Of a DNA stretch of 64,000 nt, positions 8,996 through 18,681 are shown piece after piece. The stretch spans positions 367,792 to 431,791 of the forward strand of contig NZ_QGGL01000001.1 in NCBI RefSeq assembly GCF_003148565.1, read 5' to 3'. The number at the start of each line of letters is the position of its first letter. The stretch's first letter is position 1. The DNA is from Tumebacillus permanentifrigoris (lineage in GTDB: Bacteria; Bacillota; Bacilli; Tumebacillales; Tumebacillaceae). Below the pieces are notes generated by a model. That model saw nothing but the letters and a program-made list of their open reading frames with translations. It was not told the origin of the DNA and did no database searches. The position numbers were made by a program, and so were the translations under genes.

Positions 8996-10438
8996 TTACA
9001 TAAACTCCATCAGAGTTCGAGAGAGGCTGAGTGGAACATCGAAAAAGCCTTTGGGGAATTCCTCTTTGAATTGCCCGTTCGCCATCAGCTCTAGGTCTTT
9101 GACGTGTGTGCCGTCTTGGTTCTGTTCGAAGTAGTAGATTCCGACATCCTCGGGCTTGAGTTCGCCCTTGGCCGCGAGAATTTGCAACTGACGCACCAAG
9201 TACATGCTGTGGGTTTCGATGATGAAGCTCTTTTCATACTTTTGACTACATTTTACAAAGAGTTCACCCAGCTTGGATTGGGCATTTGGATGGATGTGCG
9301 TTTCTGGTTCTTCGATGAGCAGGAGACTGCCTGCGGGGGAGATGACAGATTCTACGATGATCGGTAGCAACTGAGACGTTCCAACCCCTACGTCTACAAT
9401 ACTACTGGGGATACCCGTGTTCTTGTTTTTGATCATCATGGAATAGTTGTTGTTGCCGAGTTCAGTGAAGTCGACCGATTCGGCGAGGTGGAATTCGTTT
9501 AGCCAATGGTTGATGTCATCTCGCCATTGGGTTTTCTGTTGCGTGTCTTCGCCATCGGTCTCCTGCAAGCCGATCAGATTCGTCAGGACGCCTTCTCCCT
9601 TGGAGCCTACACTGCCAAATTGGAAATTTGCCACCATTTCAGAACGCTTTGGTTCATTTCGGAAGGGTTCGAGGTGGATGATGCTTTGGATAAACTCCCC
9701 GACTTGTTTTTCAAGCATAGCTAAGCCAATCCAAGCAGGCAGTATTTTCTTGCGTTCTGTTATAGTTAGATTATCAATATTCGATAAGTTTGGACGGAAG
9801 ATTAGCTTATACGGAGCCAAAAAATTTGTTGCGTCCGAGATCTCTAATTTATCGTTGAAAAAAACCCCAACCCCGTTCATTCCCCTTGCAATTTTACACG
9901 TGTCTAGACTTTTAAACTTCAGCACCAAAGTTTCCACGCGATTGGGTTTTTTGGGGCCCTCTTCGCCTACTACAATTTCGACCCCGACAACTGGGTTATT
10001 TAAAAATGGTATAACTGGCCCGGTTGCATTAATCTCCTGAGCTGGGTTTTCCGTTCCGTATTTAGTGGCGAAATGTGTAATTGAAAACATGTACAAATAC
10101 TCAGCAATAAGTTCTATGTATGGATCAGTCGCGCTGTTACCAAATCGTTCGTTCGATTGAGAAAAACCTTTCCCTCCCCGAAACTCCATCGAAATCTTAA
10201 TCTTCCCATCCGGTTTTTTCCCGTACACGATGCTCCTGAAATCCCCGATCCGCTCCGATAGATGCAACGCCGGAGTCGCCTCTTGCGTGCGCAGCGTCTC
10301 CTGCAACGCAAGCAACCCTTTTATGTAACTCGATTTCCCCGAGCTGTTCGGCCCGACGAAGACGTTGATCTTCTTGAAGTTTAGAAAGACTGGATCTCGA
10401 AATGCCTTGAAATTCTCTAGACCGAAGCCTTTTATCAT
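8996..10438 (-). CDS. AAA_15/AAA_21-type ATPase (OLD/SMC-like head), 480 aa
   Basis: ABC/SMC-like ATPase of the AAA_15/AAA_21 group. Visible motifs: Walker A GPNSSGKSS (29-37), signature-like DVGVGTSQLLPI (349-360), Walker B LLLIEEPETHIHP (372-384), and H-loop IIETHS (406-411). The insertion between the ATPase halves is only ~300 residues with no long coiled coil. The C-terminus (FPKGFFDVPLSLS) resembles DUF3696-type endings. The TOPRIM nuclease of true OLD proteins is absent, so a separate effector is expected, and the adjoining 308-aa gene fits that. Many two-gene defence systems (for example PARIS and Septu) pair such an ATPase with a toxic partner, but neither known partner type is recognisable here. 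Start ATG (MIKGFGLENFKAF) matches the family N-terminus. Confidence 0.88.
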   Translation of the reverse strand: MIKGFGLENFKAFRDPVFLNFKKINVFVGPNSSGKSSYIKGLLALQETLRTQEATPALHLSERIGDFRSIVYGKKPDGKIKISMEFRGGKGFSQSNERFGNSATDPYIELIAEYLYMFSITHFATKYGTENPAQEINATGPVIPFLNNPVVGVEIVVGEEGPKKPNRVETLVLKFKSLDTCKIARGMNGVGVFFNDKLEISDATNFLAPYKLIFRPNLSNIDNLTITERKKILPAWIGLAMLEKQVGEFIQSIIHLEPFRNEPKRSEMVANFQFGSVGSKGEGVLTNLIGLQETDGEDTQQKTQWRDDINHWLNEFHLAESVDFTELGNNNYSMMIKNKNTGIPSSIVDVGVGTSQLLPIIVESVISPAGSLLLIEEPETHIHPNAQSKLGELFVKCSQKYEKSFIIETHSMYLVRQLQILAAKGELKPEDVGIYYFEQNQDGTHVKDLELMANGQFKEEFPKGFFDVPLSLSRTLMEFM

Positions 10439-10563
10439 AGATGGATTCCTCCAGAATTTTGCAGTGTCTATCCGCTTGTCATACCTAGAACACTATTTCG
10501 GCTTTCTCCTAAGTATTCCTTTTCCCACTCTCTAGGATCAGACCCCGAGCACCACTTTTATGC

Positions 10564-10601
10564 AAAAAAAAAACTCCCCCACTTGCATGGAGGAGTTTTT
10601 T
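10564..10601 (-). terminator. Terminator of C39-like gene
   Basis: A-run, stem AAACTCC / GGAGTTT with a long loop, then T-run. The stem is short, but it lies directly (3 bases) after the stop. Confidence 0.65.
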
Positions 10602-10604
10602 GAC

Positions 10605-11837
10605 TTACCAATGCCCGTTCGTTGCCGGGACTGCCCAGCCTTGCGGGTACATCAGGTAGGTGGTGCCGTTGGCTTTGTCGAGCCACGCGTGCTCGAATTG
10701 CAGGCGGTTGTACGTGATGCCCACTTGCGCATCAGAGGCCGCCGCCGGGTCGTTGGTCAGCACGTTGCCCGCCGCGTCAAACCCGCGCACGACCAAGAGA
10801 TGCCCCGATGTGCTCGGGATCGGCGTGTTGTCCATCTGCCCTTTTTTATACGCCACGCTGACAATCACCGGAACGCCCGCCTTCGTCCATTGCTCAATCT
10901 CCGCGAGGCTGCTCATCCGCGCCACTTTCGCTTGCAGGTCAAAAGATGCCGCGTAGTTCGTATTGTACGGCCAGTTTCCGCCGCCATTGTAGGTGTAATC
11001 CCAGACGCCGTTGACCACGGTCGGCACCGTTTGGTTGAGCGCCGCGTTTCCAGTGACCGTGGCCCAGTACGCCATCACCATCGAGGTAGACGTCGGGGAA
11101 CACCAGACTTCACCGCCATTCGGGAAGACCATCTGCGAGCGCTTCGGAACATTCAGGTCGCTCACGAGACCCGCGCTCGGCACCGTGCCGGCCGTGTCCA
11201 TACCGTTCGAGAACGTCAGACCTAAGCTTCGCAGCGTTGGCGTATTCGTCGGATCGGTCGTGAACAGCGTAACGCGAGCTTTCACCGCCGTTGCCGATTT
11301 TTTCAGAACCAAGGTGTCGGTCGCAACCGTTCCGACGAGATCGCCTTGTCCATTGACGGAGTGGCGCTTGAACGGAAGATCCTGCTGCAACCACACGCCC
11401 ATGCTGTACCACTTGCTCCAGACCCCATCGACGAGCGCGCTCAGTTCCACCTCCGTCCATGTCCCTGGCGCTGTATTGGCTTCCATCGAGACGATGGATT
11501 CCGTGAAATTGACCGGAATCTCCGCACTGGTGAATTGTCCGTAGAGATAAGCCCCACTGTTGTAGCGGCCCGTCGTATCCGTTCCCGTGAGCAGCGCCGA
11601 ACTGTCCAACGTCAGTCCCGCGCTCGATGCCACAGTCCCTTCACGCGTGCCTGTGGTGAAGTCCTTGATCGCTTGATACGCTTTCACATCCACATTGTTG
11701 ACCGTCCTCGGCACCTGCTTCCCCTCCGATGCTGTTGCTTGATGCGTTGTCCCATTTACAGTCAAGATTGCTAGACCTACAAGCGCCACTGCCACCAGCC
11801 TCTGCCACTTGGATTTCCGTCCTGTGCTCTGGGTCAC
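10605..11837 (-). CDS. Secreted C39-like (papain-fold) peptidase family protein
   Basis: 410 residues with a signal peptide (about 1-37, cleavage near ATASEG). The first ~220 residues of the mature part form a beta-rich module (VSMEANTAPGTWTEVELSALVDG...) seen in secreted C39_2 proteins. The C-terminal ~180 residues are a Peptidase_C39_2 domain, with Cys246 in GGEVWCSPTSTSM, His346 in SGHLLVVRGF and Asp363 in LTNDPAA as the expected triad. Start is GTG at 11837 with GGAGG nine bases upstream. Acts outside the cell. Substrate unknown; peptide or cell-wall processing are possibilities from the family. Its own terminator follows, so it is a single transcript. Confidence 0.88.
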   Translation of the reverse strand: MTQSTGRKSKWQRLVAVALVGLAILTVNGTTHQATASEGKQVPRTVNNVDVKAYQAIKDFTTGTREGTVASSAGLTLDSSALLTGTDTTGRYNSGAYLYGQFTSAEIPVNFTESIVSMEANTAPGTWTEVELSALVDGVWSKWYSMGVWLQQDLPFKRHSVNGQGDLVGTVATDTLVLKKSATAVKARVTLFTTDPTNTPTLRSLGLTFSNGMDTAGTVPSAGLVSDLNVPKRSQMVFPNGGEVWCSPTSTSMVMAYWATVTGNAALNQTVPTVVNGVWDYTYNGGGNWPYNTNYAASFDLQAKVARMSSLAEIEQWTKAGVPVIVSVAYKKGQMDNTPIPSTSGHLLVVRGFDAAGNVLTNDPAAASDAQVGITYNRLQFEHAWLDKANGTTYLMYPQGWAVPATNGHW

Positions 11838-11985
11838 TCACCTCATCCTCCCTGTGTTTTACATTATTTTCATGATATATGAAAATTAAGAAAATTACAA
11901 GAATAGAAAGCCCTGCCGCAACTACTTGCATGAACAACTATCTACTTGTATGCTAGGTGGTAGCCTGAGAAGAAGGGGGATTTCG

Positions 11986-12432
11986 GTGGACTACCATGAG
12001 TATCAAGGAGAAAACTCCCTCGGTGCGAAACTCAGCAACGCAGCGCGGCTGATGACCAATCGGCTCAATCAACGGTTTCGCGAGCACGACTACCCGGTGA
12101 CGGTTGATCAATGGTTGATTTTGATGCAACTCTGGGCGCATGACGGACAGACGCAGAACGCACTCGCCTGTGCCACGCACAAGGACCAACCGAGCATCTC
12201 CCGCCTCGTCGACAACATGATCAAGCGCAATCTCGTACACCGCGTCCTCCACCCGGACGACCGCCGCGCCAATCTGATCTATTTGACCGCAGCAGGCCGC
12301 GACATGCAAAAGGGACTGATCTCGCAAGCCATGCAAAACATCCAAGAGGCTTCCCGGTCGATCGACCCGCCCGAGATGGAGGTCTTCCTGCGCGTGTTGG
12401 ATCAGATCGTGAAAAACTTGGAATCCTCCTAA
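11986..12432 (+). CDS. MarR family transcriptional regulator
   Basis: Winged-helix MarR regulator of 148 residues from a GTG at 11986. A frame extends 20 codons upstream to 11926, but AAGAAGGGGGA lies six bases before the GTG and the resulting length is normal for MarR. The core 'TVDQWLILMQLWAHDGQTQNAL' and the wing 'HPDDRRANLIYLTAAG' (the DxR basic wing of MarR) are clear. It is 84 bases upstream of a DHA2-type MFS exporter on the same strand, so it probably represses that gene and itself in response to an exported compound. Ligand unknown. Confidence 0.9.
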   Translation: MDYHEYQGENSLGAKLSNAARLMTNRLNQRFREHDYPVTVDQWLILMQLWAHDGQTQNALACATHKDQPSISRLVDNMIKRNLVHRVLHPDDRRANLIYLTAAGRDMQKGLISQAMQNIQEASRSIDPPEMEVFLRVLDQIVKNLESS

Positions 12433-12516
12433 GCAGCGCTCCCATACTTGTTCCAACAAGGGTCTGTACGCAGATCAAGCCTCAACACACAGTTTCAAGA
12501 GAGAAGGGGTATCCTC

Positions 12517-13878
12517 ATGCAAGCTGCAAGTATCAGTCGCGAGAACACCGGCGAGAAATTGCTCGTGGTGCTGGTGTTCACGCTGATCATCTCCGTGATG
12601 AATGCCACGATGTTCAACGTGGCCCTGCCCTCGATTCGGCAGGAATTCGCCCTGACGGCCTCACAAGTCTCTTGGGTGGTGACCGGCTACATCGTCGTCT
12701 ATGCGATCGGATCGGTCACATTTGGCAAATTAGCCGACAAGTATCGCTTAAAAGACCTCCTGACGTTCGGTCTGATCTTTTTCGCCCTCGGCTCCACGCT
12801 TGGTTTAGCGGCGACGCACTACTGGATGTTGATCGTCGGTCGCGTGTTGCAAGCAGCCGGCGCCTCGGTCATCCCGGCGACGGCGATGCTGATCCCCGTG
12901 CGCTACTTCCCCGCTGAGAAACGCGGTCGCGCTCTAGGCGTCATCTCCTCCGGCTTGGCGCTAGGGACGGCAATCGGCCCCGTGGTGGCCGGGTTCGTCA
13001 CGAGCACGTTCAGTTGGCGGTTTCTGTTCCTGCTCTCGATCCTCTCGCTGATCACCCTGCCCTTCTACCGCAAATTCTTGGATGATGAAAAAGGCACCGC
13101 CTCCAAAACCGACCTCTTGGGCGGCGCGTTGCTCGGCGGGACGATCGCCGCACTCCTGCTCTCGATCACCCAAGGCTCCCTGCTCGACCTGATTCTCGGC
13201 CTCGTGTTGCTCGTGCTGTTCATCCTGCGCATTCGCACCGCCGCCGAACCGTTCATCCAACCCGCCCTGTTCCAGAATCGCCAGTACACATGGGGGATTG
13301 TGATCTCCTTTCTAGCGAGCGGGTTGAGTTTCGGGATTCCGTTCCTCACCCCGATGATGTTTACCACCCTCAACCATGTATCGCCTGCCACCATCGGATT
13401 TTTCATGTTCCCAGGCGCGATCCTCGCGGCGCTGCTGGCACGACGCGCCGGACGATTGGCCGATGAAAAAGGGAACACCGCGCTCGGGTCGATCGCGCTG
13501 TCCCTGCTGTTCCTCGCCTACGGTCTCCTGTCTGTCGTCGCGGGCCTGTCGCCGTGGGTCGTCATGTGCTTCCTGATTTTTGGCAACCTCGGCCAGACAT
13601 TCATCCAGATTGCCAACTCGAACCTCATCTCGCGCACACTCTCCAAGCAACATGCAGGTGTCGGGATGGGCTTGATGATGATGGTCAACTTCATCGCCGG
13701 AGCGACGGCCACCTCGATCATTGGCAAAGTTTTGGACTTTGGCCCCACGCTTCAACTGAATCCATTGCTGATGCAGGGCGAGGGCGTGGTCTACAGCAAC
13801 ATCTTTTTGTTCCTCGCAGTCGGCGTGATCGTCATCGCCACCCTGTTCTATTACCAGTTCGGCAAAAAAAGAGCGTAG
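12517..13878 (+). CDS. MFS multidrug exporter, DHA2 (14-TM) type
   Basis: Major facilitator superfamily proton-drug antiporter of 453 residues with about 14 hydrophobic segments. Family features are 'TMFNVALPSIRQEF' in the first helix, 'GKLADKYRLKDLLTFG' (motif A between helices 2 and 3), 'VGRVLQAAGASVIPA' (motif B) and 'ALGTAIGPVVAGF' (motif C, typical of exporters). The ATG at 12517 follows GAGAAGGGG; an upstream in-frame ATG at 12448 lacks a ribosome site. It forms a unit with the MarR gene upstream. It ends in a terminator whose stem includes the stop codon and which also serves the convergent MMPL operon. Confidence 0.92.
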   Translation: MQAASISRENTGEKLLVVLVFTLIISVMNATMFNVALPSIRQEFALTASQVSWVVTGYIVVYAIGSVTFGKLADKYRLKDLLTFGLIFFALGSTLGLAATHYWMLIVGRVLQAAGASVIPATAMLIPVRYFPAEKRGRALGVISSGLALGTAIGPVVAGFVTSTFSWRFLFLLSILSLITLPFYRKFLDDEKGTASKTDLLGGALLGGTIAALLLSITQGSLLDLILGLVLLVLFILRIRTAAEPFIQPALFQNRQYTWGIVISFLASGLSFGIPFLTPMMFTTLNHVSPATIGFFMFPGAILAALLARRAGRLADEKGNTALGSIALSLLFLAYGLLSVVAGLSPWVVMCFLIFGNLGQTFIQIANSNLISRTLSKQHAGVGMGLMMMVNFIAGATATSIIGKVLDFGPTLQLNPLLMQGEGVVYSNIFLFLAVGVIVIATLFYYQFGKKRA

Positions 13879-13904
13879 GTGCCTCGGCACCCACGCTCTT
13901 TTTG
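13864..13904. terminator. Shared bidirectional terminator between MFS and MMPL genes
   Basis: Stem AAAGAGCGT / ACGCTCTTT plus inner GGTGCC / GGCACC, with A and T runs on both sides. It overlaps the MFS stop codon and sits 2 bases from the MMPL stop. Confidence 0.9.
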
Positions 13905-13905
13905 C

Positions 13906-16900
13906 TTACAGGGACTTCACCGGTTGGCGTTGTTCCTGTGTCGGTCGTTCTGCACGACCCATAAACGGCCACCAGTTCGCCGCGCCAAATGTGCGGACCA
14001 TCACCGGGATGAACAGCGGCAGCATCACGAACGCGTACAGGAACAGCCCGCACAGCAGGATCGTGGCAATTTGCAGCAGCGACATCACGCCAGACGGCAG
14101 CATCGCGGCAAATGTCCCCCCGAGGATGACGGCAGCGGAGATGATGACGCTGCCCATTTTTTTCATCGCCAACAAGATCGCATCGTGCGGCGTCATGTGA
14201 CGGTATTCTTTGAAGCGATCCATCAGGAAGATGCTGTAGTCAACACCTAGCGCCATCAGCAGGACGAAGCCAAAGAACGGAACCGCCCACGAGATGCCCG
14301 TCTGACCGAGCAGTCGCACGAAGATCACTTCGGAGATTGCCATCGACGTGTAGTACGTCAGCAGCAGTGACAGGATGATATAAATCGGCAGGACGATCGA
14401 GCGGAACATCAGAACCAAGATCACGGCGATCCCGATCAACATCAGCATGACCGTGCGCGCATAGTCTTCGGCGGAGATGTTTTTCAGATCGTTGTTGATG
14501 CTGGTCACGCCGCTGACCGCATAGGTGGCGGTCGCGTAGTCCGTGCCTTTGATTCCGCGTGCGACGGCTTCATTCAGCCCGTCGACTTTTTTCAGCGTCT
14601 CCACATCATACGGATTGCCGGCGAACACCACGTCGAAGGTCGTGATCTTGCGGTCCTTGGACATGTAGACGTCGAGCGCTTTTTGGAAATCGGCGCTCTG
14701 GAGCGCTTCGTCTGGGATGTACCACCCGGTCATCTGCTTGTCGGGTGCGGTCGAGAGTTTGTTCAGGTAGTCGTTGGCACTTTGCAGACCGCCTGAGACT
14801 TTCGACAGACCGTCGGTGCTCTTGTTCAGACCGTCGGTCAGTTGACCCAATTGACCATTGAGTTGTGCAAAGCCGTTTTGCAGTTCTTTTTGCCCGGAGG
14901 AGACGTTGTCGAACCCGCTCGTGACAGCCGGGAGTTTCGATACGATCTGACCTTGCCCGTTGGCCGCTTGCGTGATGCCCGCTTGCAGTTGGTCAAGACC
15001 TTGCGCCAGTGCGCTCAGCCCAGCGGCCAATTGGACTTGACCGGCTTGCGCTTGGGCCAACCCGCCGTTCGCTTGACCCAGACCTTTGGCGACCTGATCC
15101 AGTTGGGCGTTCAGTTGCTTCAAGCCGTCACCCAGTTGGGTGGCACCCGTCTGCAACGCCGTGACTGCACCGACGGTCGATTTGAAGTCAGGGTCGTTTT
15201 GCAGTTCTGGGTACTTCTGCGCGAGACCTGTCAGACCTTTTCCTACAGTAGAGAGACCTTCTGCCAGACCCGAAGTTTTGGCGGATACGTCCTGATAGGC
15301 TTGCGTCAGGTCACCGAGCCCCTTGCCCATCTCTTGGTAGTGGCGCAGCAGCTCCTGCGACGCGGCTGCCAATTGATCGGCACTGTCCTTCGCCTGCTTC
15401 AGCCCCTTGCTGAGATCGGCAGCTCCGACGGAACCGTCACGCAGACCTTTCTCGATCTGTTTCAGACCGGCACCGAGTTGCACGACGCCCGACTTCAGCG
15501 CGATCGTCCCGTCGATCAGTTTTCCGGCACCGTCCACCGCTTGGTTGAGCTTCGGTGCGCTCTCCGTCAGACCCTTGCTGGCATCGTTCAAGCCTTTGCC
15601 GATCTGTCCGAGCGCGTCCTCCCCTTGACCGAGACCATCCCCCAGCGTGTTCACTTGCTTGGAGACGGTGAGATCCTCGATCGTGTCACCTGCCGGGCGC
15701 GTTGCACTGCGCACCGATTTGACACCCTCGACTTTCAGCAGTTCGCGGGTAACTTGCTCCACCGTGGCGAGACCTGCGGAGGAATCCAGCGGCTTGTCGA
15801 CTTTCACGACCACTTTCGAAGGCATCGATTCGCCGGGGCCAAATGATTCCGCGATCTGGTTAAACGCTTTGACGGAGTTGTATCTGTCCCCGATCTCATC
15901 CATCGAGTTGAAGGACGTTGCGCCTTGGTACGCGCTCAGGAACGGGACGATGATCACCGCGAGGATGACCAGCGCCCACAGCGGGCGAGTCAGCGAGAAG
16001 TTGCCGACGATGCCCCAGAGTCGGTTTTCTTTGTGTTCAAGCGAGCCTTTGGATGGCCAGAAAATCACGTTGCCAAGCGCCGCCATGAAGAACGGCACCA
16101 GCGTGATCAAGGCGAGCAGCAACACAGCCACCCCAACGGCAACGGCCACCGCCGAGCGGTACAGCGAAAATGTCGAGAACCCGATCGAGGCAAATCCAAC
16201 CAACACCGCCAAGCCGGAGAAAAACACCGTCTTGCCCGCCGTGCGGTAGGTGTTGAGAATCGCCGTGATGCGGTCATGACCGTGCGCCAACTCTTCCTTG
16301 AACCGGGAGATCAACAGAATGCAATAGTCGGTCCCGATCCCGAACATGATCGCGACCATGAAGATCTGCGTAAAGTTCGAGAGCGGGAATCCGAACTTGT
16401 CGACCAGAAACGCGACGATCGACTGTGCGACGACGTAACTGATCCCGACCGTCAGCAGCGGAATGAACGGAGCCACCAACGAGCGGAACACCACGAACAG
16501 GATCGAGAGGATGAACACCACCGTGATCCATTCCGTTTTTTTCAACCCTTCTTGCGAGCTCTGCACCACATCTTCGTTGATCATCATATTGCCCGTGTAG
16601 TAGTGCGTAAGTTTCACATCGGAGATCGCCTTGTACAGCGTGTCGCTCGCTTCGGCGGGCGTGCGATCTGCCATCGAGATGTTGACGAGCATCAGCAGGG
16701 TCTTGCCGTCCTTTGCGACCATCTGCTTTTCCAAGTCTTTCGTCTCGAAGTGCGAGATCACCGACGTGATGCCGTACTTGTCTTGGTTGTCATGTAGTTC
16801 TTGGTAGCCGTGTTTGGCTTCCTCCAGATCGCTAGAGCTGAGTCCGTTGTCGTTGTGGAACACCAGCACGACCGCTTCCTCATTGGCATCCTTGGGTTGG

Positions 16901-17079
16901 TCTTGCGTCATCTCGGAGACCAGCTCGGCTGCCTTCGAGGACGAATAACCGTCTGGCACGCGGATCTGACCCTTGTCGCGCACGAGCGCCTCCATGTTCG
17001 GAGCGACCAGAGCCAAGCCGACCGCTGCGACCAGCCACAGCAGCAGCCAGAGCCATTTCGTTTTGATGATTGTCTTCAT
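13906..17079 (-). CDS. MMPL family RND transporter (YdgH-like)
   Basis: Resistance-nodulation-division transporter of the MMPL family, 1057 residues. It begins with a TM segment (KTKWLWLLLWLVAAVGLALV), then an extracellular domain, then five TM segments around 170-380. The large second extracellular loop (about 470-800) is made of repeated 'GLxxLxxGLxQ' heptad-like units predicted to form long helices. Five more TM segments follow (about 870-1045), with GVDYSIFLMDRFKEY and GTDYCILLISRFKEE as the two internally repeated MMPL signatures. Its ATG overlaps the TGA of the upstream MarR gene as ATGA, so translation is coupled. The pairing matches the B. subtilis ydgG-ydgH arrangement. Substrate (lipid, peptide or drug) unknown. 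Confidence 0.93.
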   Translation of the reverse strand: MKTIIKTKWLWLLLWLVAAVGLALVAPNMEALVRDKGQIRVPDGYSSSKAAELVSEMTQDQPKDANEEAVVLVFHNDNGLSSSDLEEAKHGYQELHDNQDKYGITSVISHFETKDLEKQMVAKDGKTLLMLVNISMADRTPAEASDTLYKAISDVKLTHYYTGNMMINEDVVQSSQEGLKKTEWITVVFILSILFVVFRSLVAPFIPLLTVGISYVVAQSIVAFLVDKFGFPLSNFTQIFMVAIMFGIGTDYCILLISRFKEELAHGHDRITAILNTYRTAGKTVFFSGLAVLVGFASIGFSTFSLYRSAVAVAVGVAVLLLALITLVPFFMAALGNVIFWPSKGSLEHKENRLWGIVGNFSLTRPLWALVILAVIIVPFLSAYQGATSFNSMDEIGDRYNSVKAFNQIAESFGPGESMPSKVVVKVDKPLDSSAGLATVEQVTRELLKVEGVKSVRSATRPAGDTIEDLTVSKQVNTLGDGLGQGEDALGQIGKGLNDASKGLTESAPKLNQAVDGAGKLIDGTIALKSGVVQLGAGLKQIEKGLRDGSVGAADLSKGLKQAKDSADQLAAASQELLRHYQEMGKGLGDLTQAYQDVSAKTSGLAEGLSTVGKGLTGLAQKYPELQNDPDFKSTVGAVTALQTGATQLGDGLKQLNAQLDQVAKGLGQANGGLAQAQAGQVQLAAGLSALAQGLDQLQAGITQAANGQGQIVSKLPAVTSGFDNVSSGQKELQNGFAQLNGQLGQLTDGLNKSTDGLSKVSGGLQSANDYLNKLSTAPDKQMTGWYIPDEALQSADFQKALDVYMSKDRKITTFDVVFAGNPYDVETLKKVDGLNEAVARGIKGTDYATATYAVSGVTSINNDLKNISAEDYARTVMLMLIGIAVILVLMFRSIVLPIYIILSLLLTYYTSMAISEVIFVRLLGQTGISWAVPFFGFVLLMALGVDYSIFLMDRFKEYRHMTPHDAILLAMKKMGSVIISAAVILGGTFAAMLPSGVMSLLQIATILLCGLFLYAFVMLPLFIPVMVRTFGAANWWPFMGRAERPTQEQRQPVKSL

Positions 17080-17537
17080 TCTCGTCCCTTACCCCCCTCT
17101 TCTTCGATCAGGATGCGCGCCAGTTTCTCATACGTCTCGATGAACGTGTGGGCTTCCTGCTCGTCGAAGTGATTGATGAACTTGGTCAGCAGTTCGGCGA
17201 TCTTCTCTTGCATCGTCTCCACGAGTTCTGCACCCTCTGCGGTCAACGACAAGTAGATGACACGACGATCCTTGTCATCCAAGATGCGCTGGATCAAGTT
17301 CTTGTCTGCTAAGCGTTTCACAATGGCCGTGATGGAACTTTTGCCGACGAAAAAAAAGTCCGCCAGCTCAGACGATGTACACAGTCCGCGTTCCCGGATA
17401 TATCGAAGGATGGAATGCTGATCAGCAGTCAAGTTCTCCGGCATCAACTCTCGGATACAGGCGTGCAGGATGCGATTGACGGTGAAGGTCGAAGTTTCAA
17501 ACCGGTCGATCATCTGCTTCAGCAGTTGCTTCTCCAT
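17076..17537 (-). CDS. MarR family transcriptional regulator (YdgG-like)
   Basis: 153-residue MarR regulator: 'LTADQHSILRYIRERGLCTSSELADFFFVGKSSITAIVKRL' gives the helix-turn-helix, and 'LDDKDRRVIYLSLTAEG' the basic wing. Its stop overlaps the start of the MMPL transporter by ATGA, so it is the first gene of a two-gene operon and likely its repressor. Upstream, 17538-17678 is a divergent promoter region shared with the metallophosphoesterase gene. Confidence 0.92.
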   Translation of the reverse strand: MEKQLLKQMIDRFETSTFTVNRILHACIRELMPENLTADQHSILRYIRERGLCTSSELADFFFVGKSSITAIVKRLADKNLIQRILDDKDRRVIYLSLTAEGAELVETMQEKIAELLTKFINHFDEQEAHTFIETYEKLARILIEEEGGKGRE

Positions 17538-17678
17538 GTGTCTCCCTCCTCTACAGGTTGTTCGATCGTGAAACAGTTCGATAGGTGAACTATATCACTG
17601 AGCAGTTTGTCTCGTCAAGCGCCGTGGTCGTTCGTTGGGAAGGCTGCCGTGGTATAATCAGAATGAGGTGAAAATTCG

Positions 17679-18674
17679 ATGCGCATCCAACGCCTGCTGC
17701 TTGCCCTCTTGCTTGTATTGCCGATCGCGATACTGGTTTGGAACCTGAAAAAGGACCCGAACCCACAGCCGGTCGCGCAACAAGTCACGACCCCCAATTC
17801 CAACCCAGATCTGCTGACCTTCGAAGTGATCAGCGATATCCATATCAGTACGTCCGATGGCGGAACGCAGAGCAAGTTTACCCATGTGCTGGAGGACATC
17901 AACCGAGCCGCACCCGCGAGCGACCTGTTGGTGATCAACGGCGACCTGAGCAACGGAGCCCCGGAGGATTACAGCGCCCTGCGCAACCTGCTCTCCAGCA
18001 CGCCACACCCGCCGACCGAAGTGACGATTGGCAACCATGAGTTCTACGCCGCCTTCTATGACAAAAGCAACACGATGAACAAGGACACGTTCCCCAACGG
18101 TGACACCGATGAAAAAGCGCTCCAGCGCTTCCTCGATTTCGCCGGACGCCAGCAGGTCTATACGGAAAAAGTGATCAAGGACTACCACTTCCTGTTCCTC
18201 GGCTCGGAGAAATCGCGAATGAGCGACATGTCCTACAACGATGATGCCTACCTGTCAGACACCCAACTAGCTTGGTTGAAGGAGAAATTGCAGGGGCTTC
18301 CTACGGACAAGCCTGCCTTTGTGTTTCTGCACCAGCCGTTGCCGTACACCGTCTCCGGCACCGCGCGCGCCGGCTGGAACCGCACGGTGATCCAGCACGA
18401 AGCGCTGAAAAAACTCTTGGCTGCACACCCAAACCTGATCCTCTTCTCCGGGCACACGCATATCAACCTCGACCGCCCGACGACGTTTGTCCGGGATTCC
18501 TTTCTGATGGTCAACGACTCCTCCGCCGGTCGGCCCTACAATCCGGACCGCAACACGCGCCCGGACAGCGAAGGTCTGATCGTCGAAGTCCGCAACCGGG
18601 AAGTCACGATCCGCGGTCGCGACTTCCTCGGGCAGAAGTGGATCGAGGGCGTGGCGTACACCGTGAAACCGTAA
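17679..18674 (+). CDS. Metallophosphoesterase, membrane-anchored or secreted
   Basis: Calcineurin-like phosphoesterase of 331 residues with an N-terminal hydrophobic segment (about 5-22) that should place it outside the membrane. All metal-binding blocks are visible: EVISDIHIS, NGDLSNG, IGNHEF, FLHQPLP and FSGHTHINLDRP. Such enzymes cleave phosphomono- or diesters with two bound metals; the natural substrate is not readable. GAGGTG lies ten bases before the ATG. It is a single gene with its own terminator, convergent with the histidine phosphatase gene. Confidence 0.92.
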   Translation: MRIQRLLLALLLVLPIAILVWNLKKDPNPQPVAQQVTTPNSNPDLLTFEVISDIHISTSDGGTQSKFTHVLEDINRAAPASDLLVINGDLSNGAPEDYSALRNLLSSTPHPPTEVTIGNHEFYAAFYDKSNTMNKDTFPNGDTDEKALQRFLDFAGRQQVYTEKVIKDYHFLFLGSEKSRMSDMSYNDDAYLSDTQLAWLKEKLQGLPTDKPAFVFLHQPLPYTVSGTARAGWNRTVIQHEALKKLLAAHPNLILFSGHTHINLDRPTTFVRDSFLMVNDSSAGRPYNPDRNTRPDSEGLIVEVRNREVTIRGRDFLGQKWIEGVAYTVKP

Positions 18675-18681
18675 CGACAGC

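Noticed and set aside
8996-10438. OLD nuclease
   Set aside because: No TOPRIM domain after the ATPase; the protein ends ~70 residues past the H-loop.
14842-15846. 334-aa plus-strand frame
   Set aside because: Antisense of the repeated loop of the MMPL transporter; its apparent repeats mirror the GLxxL units.
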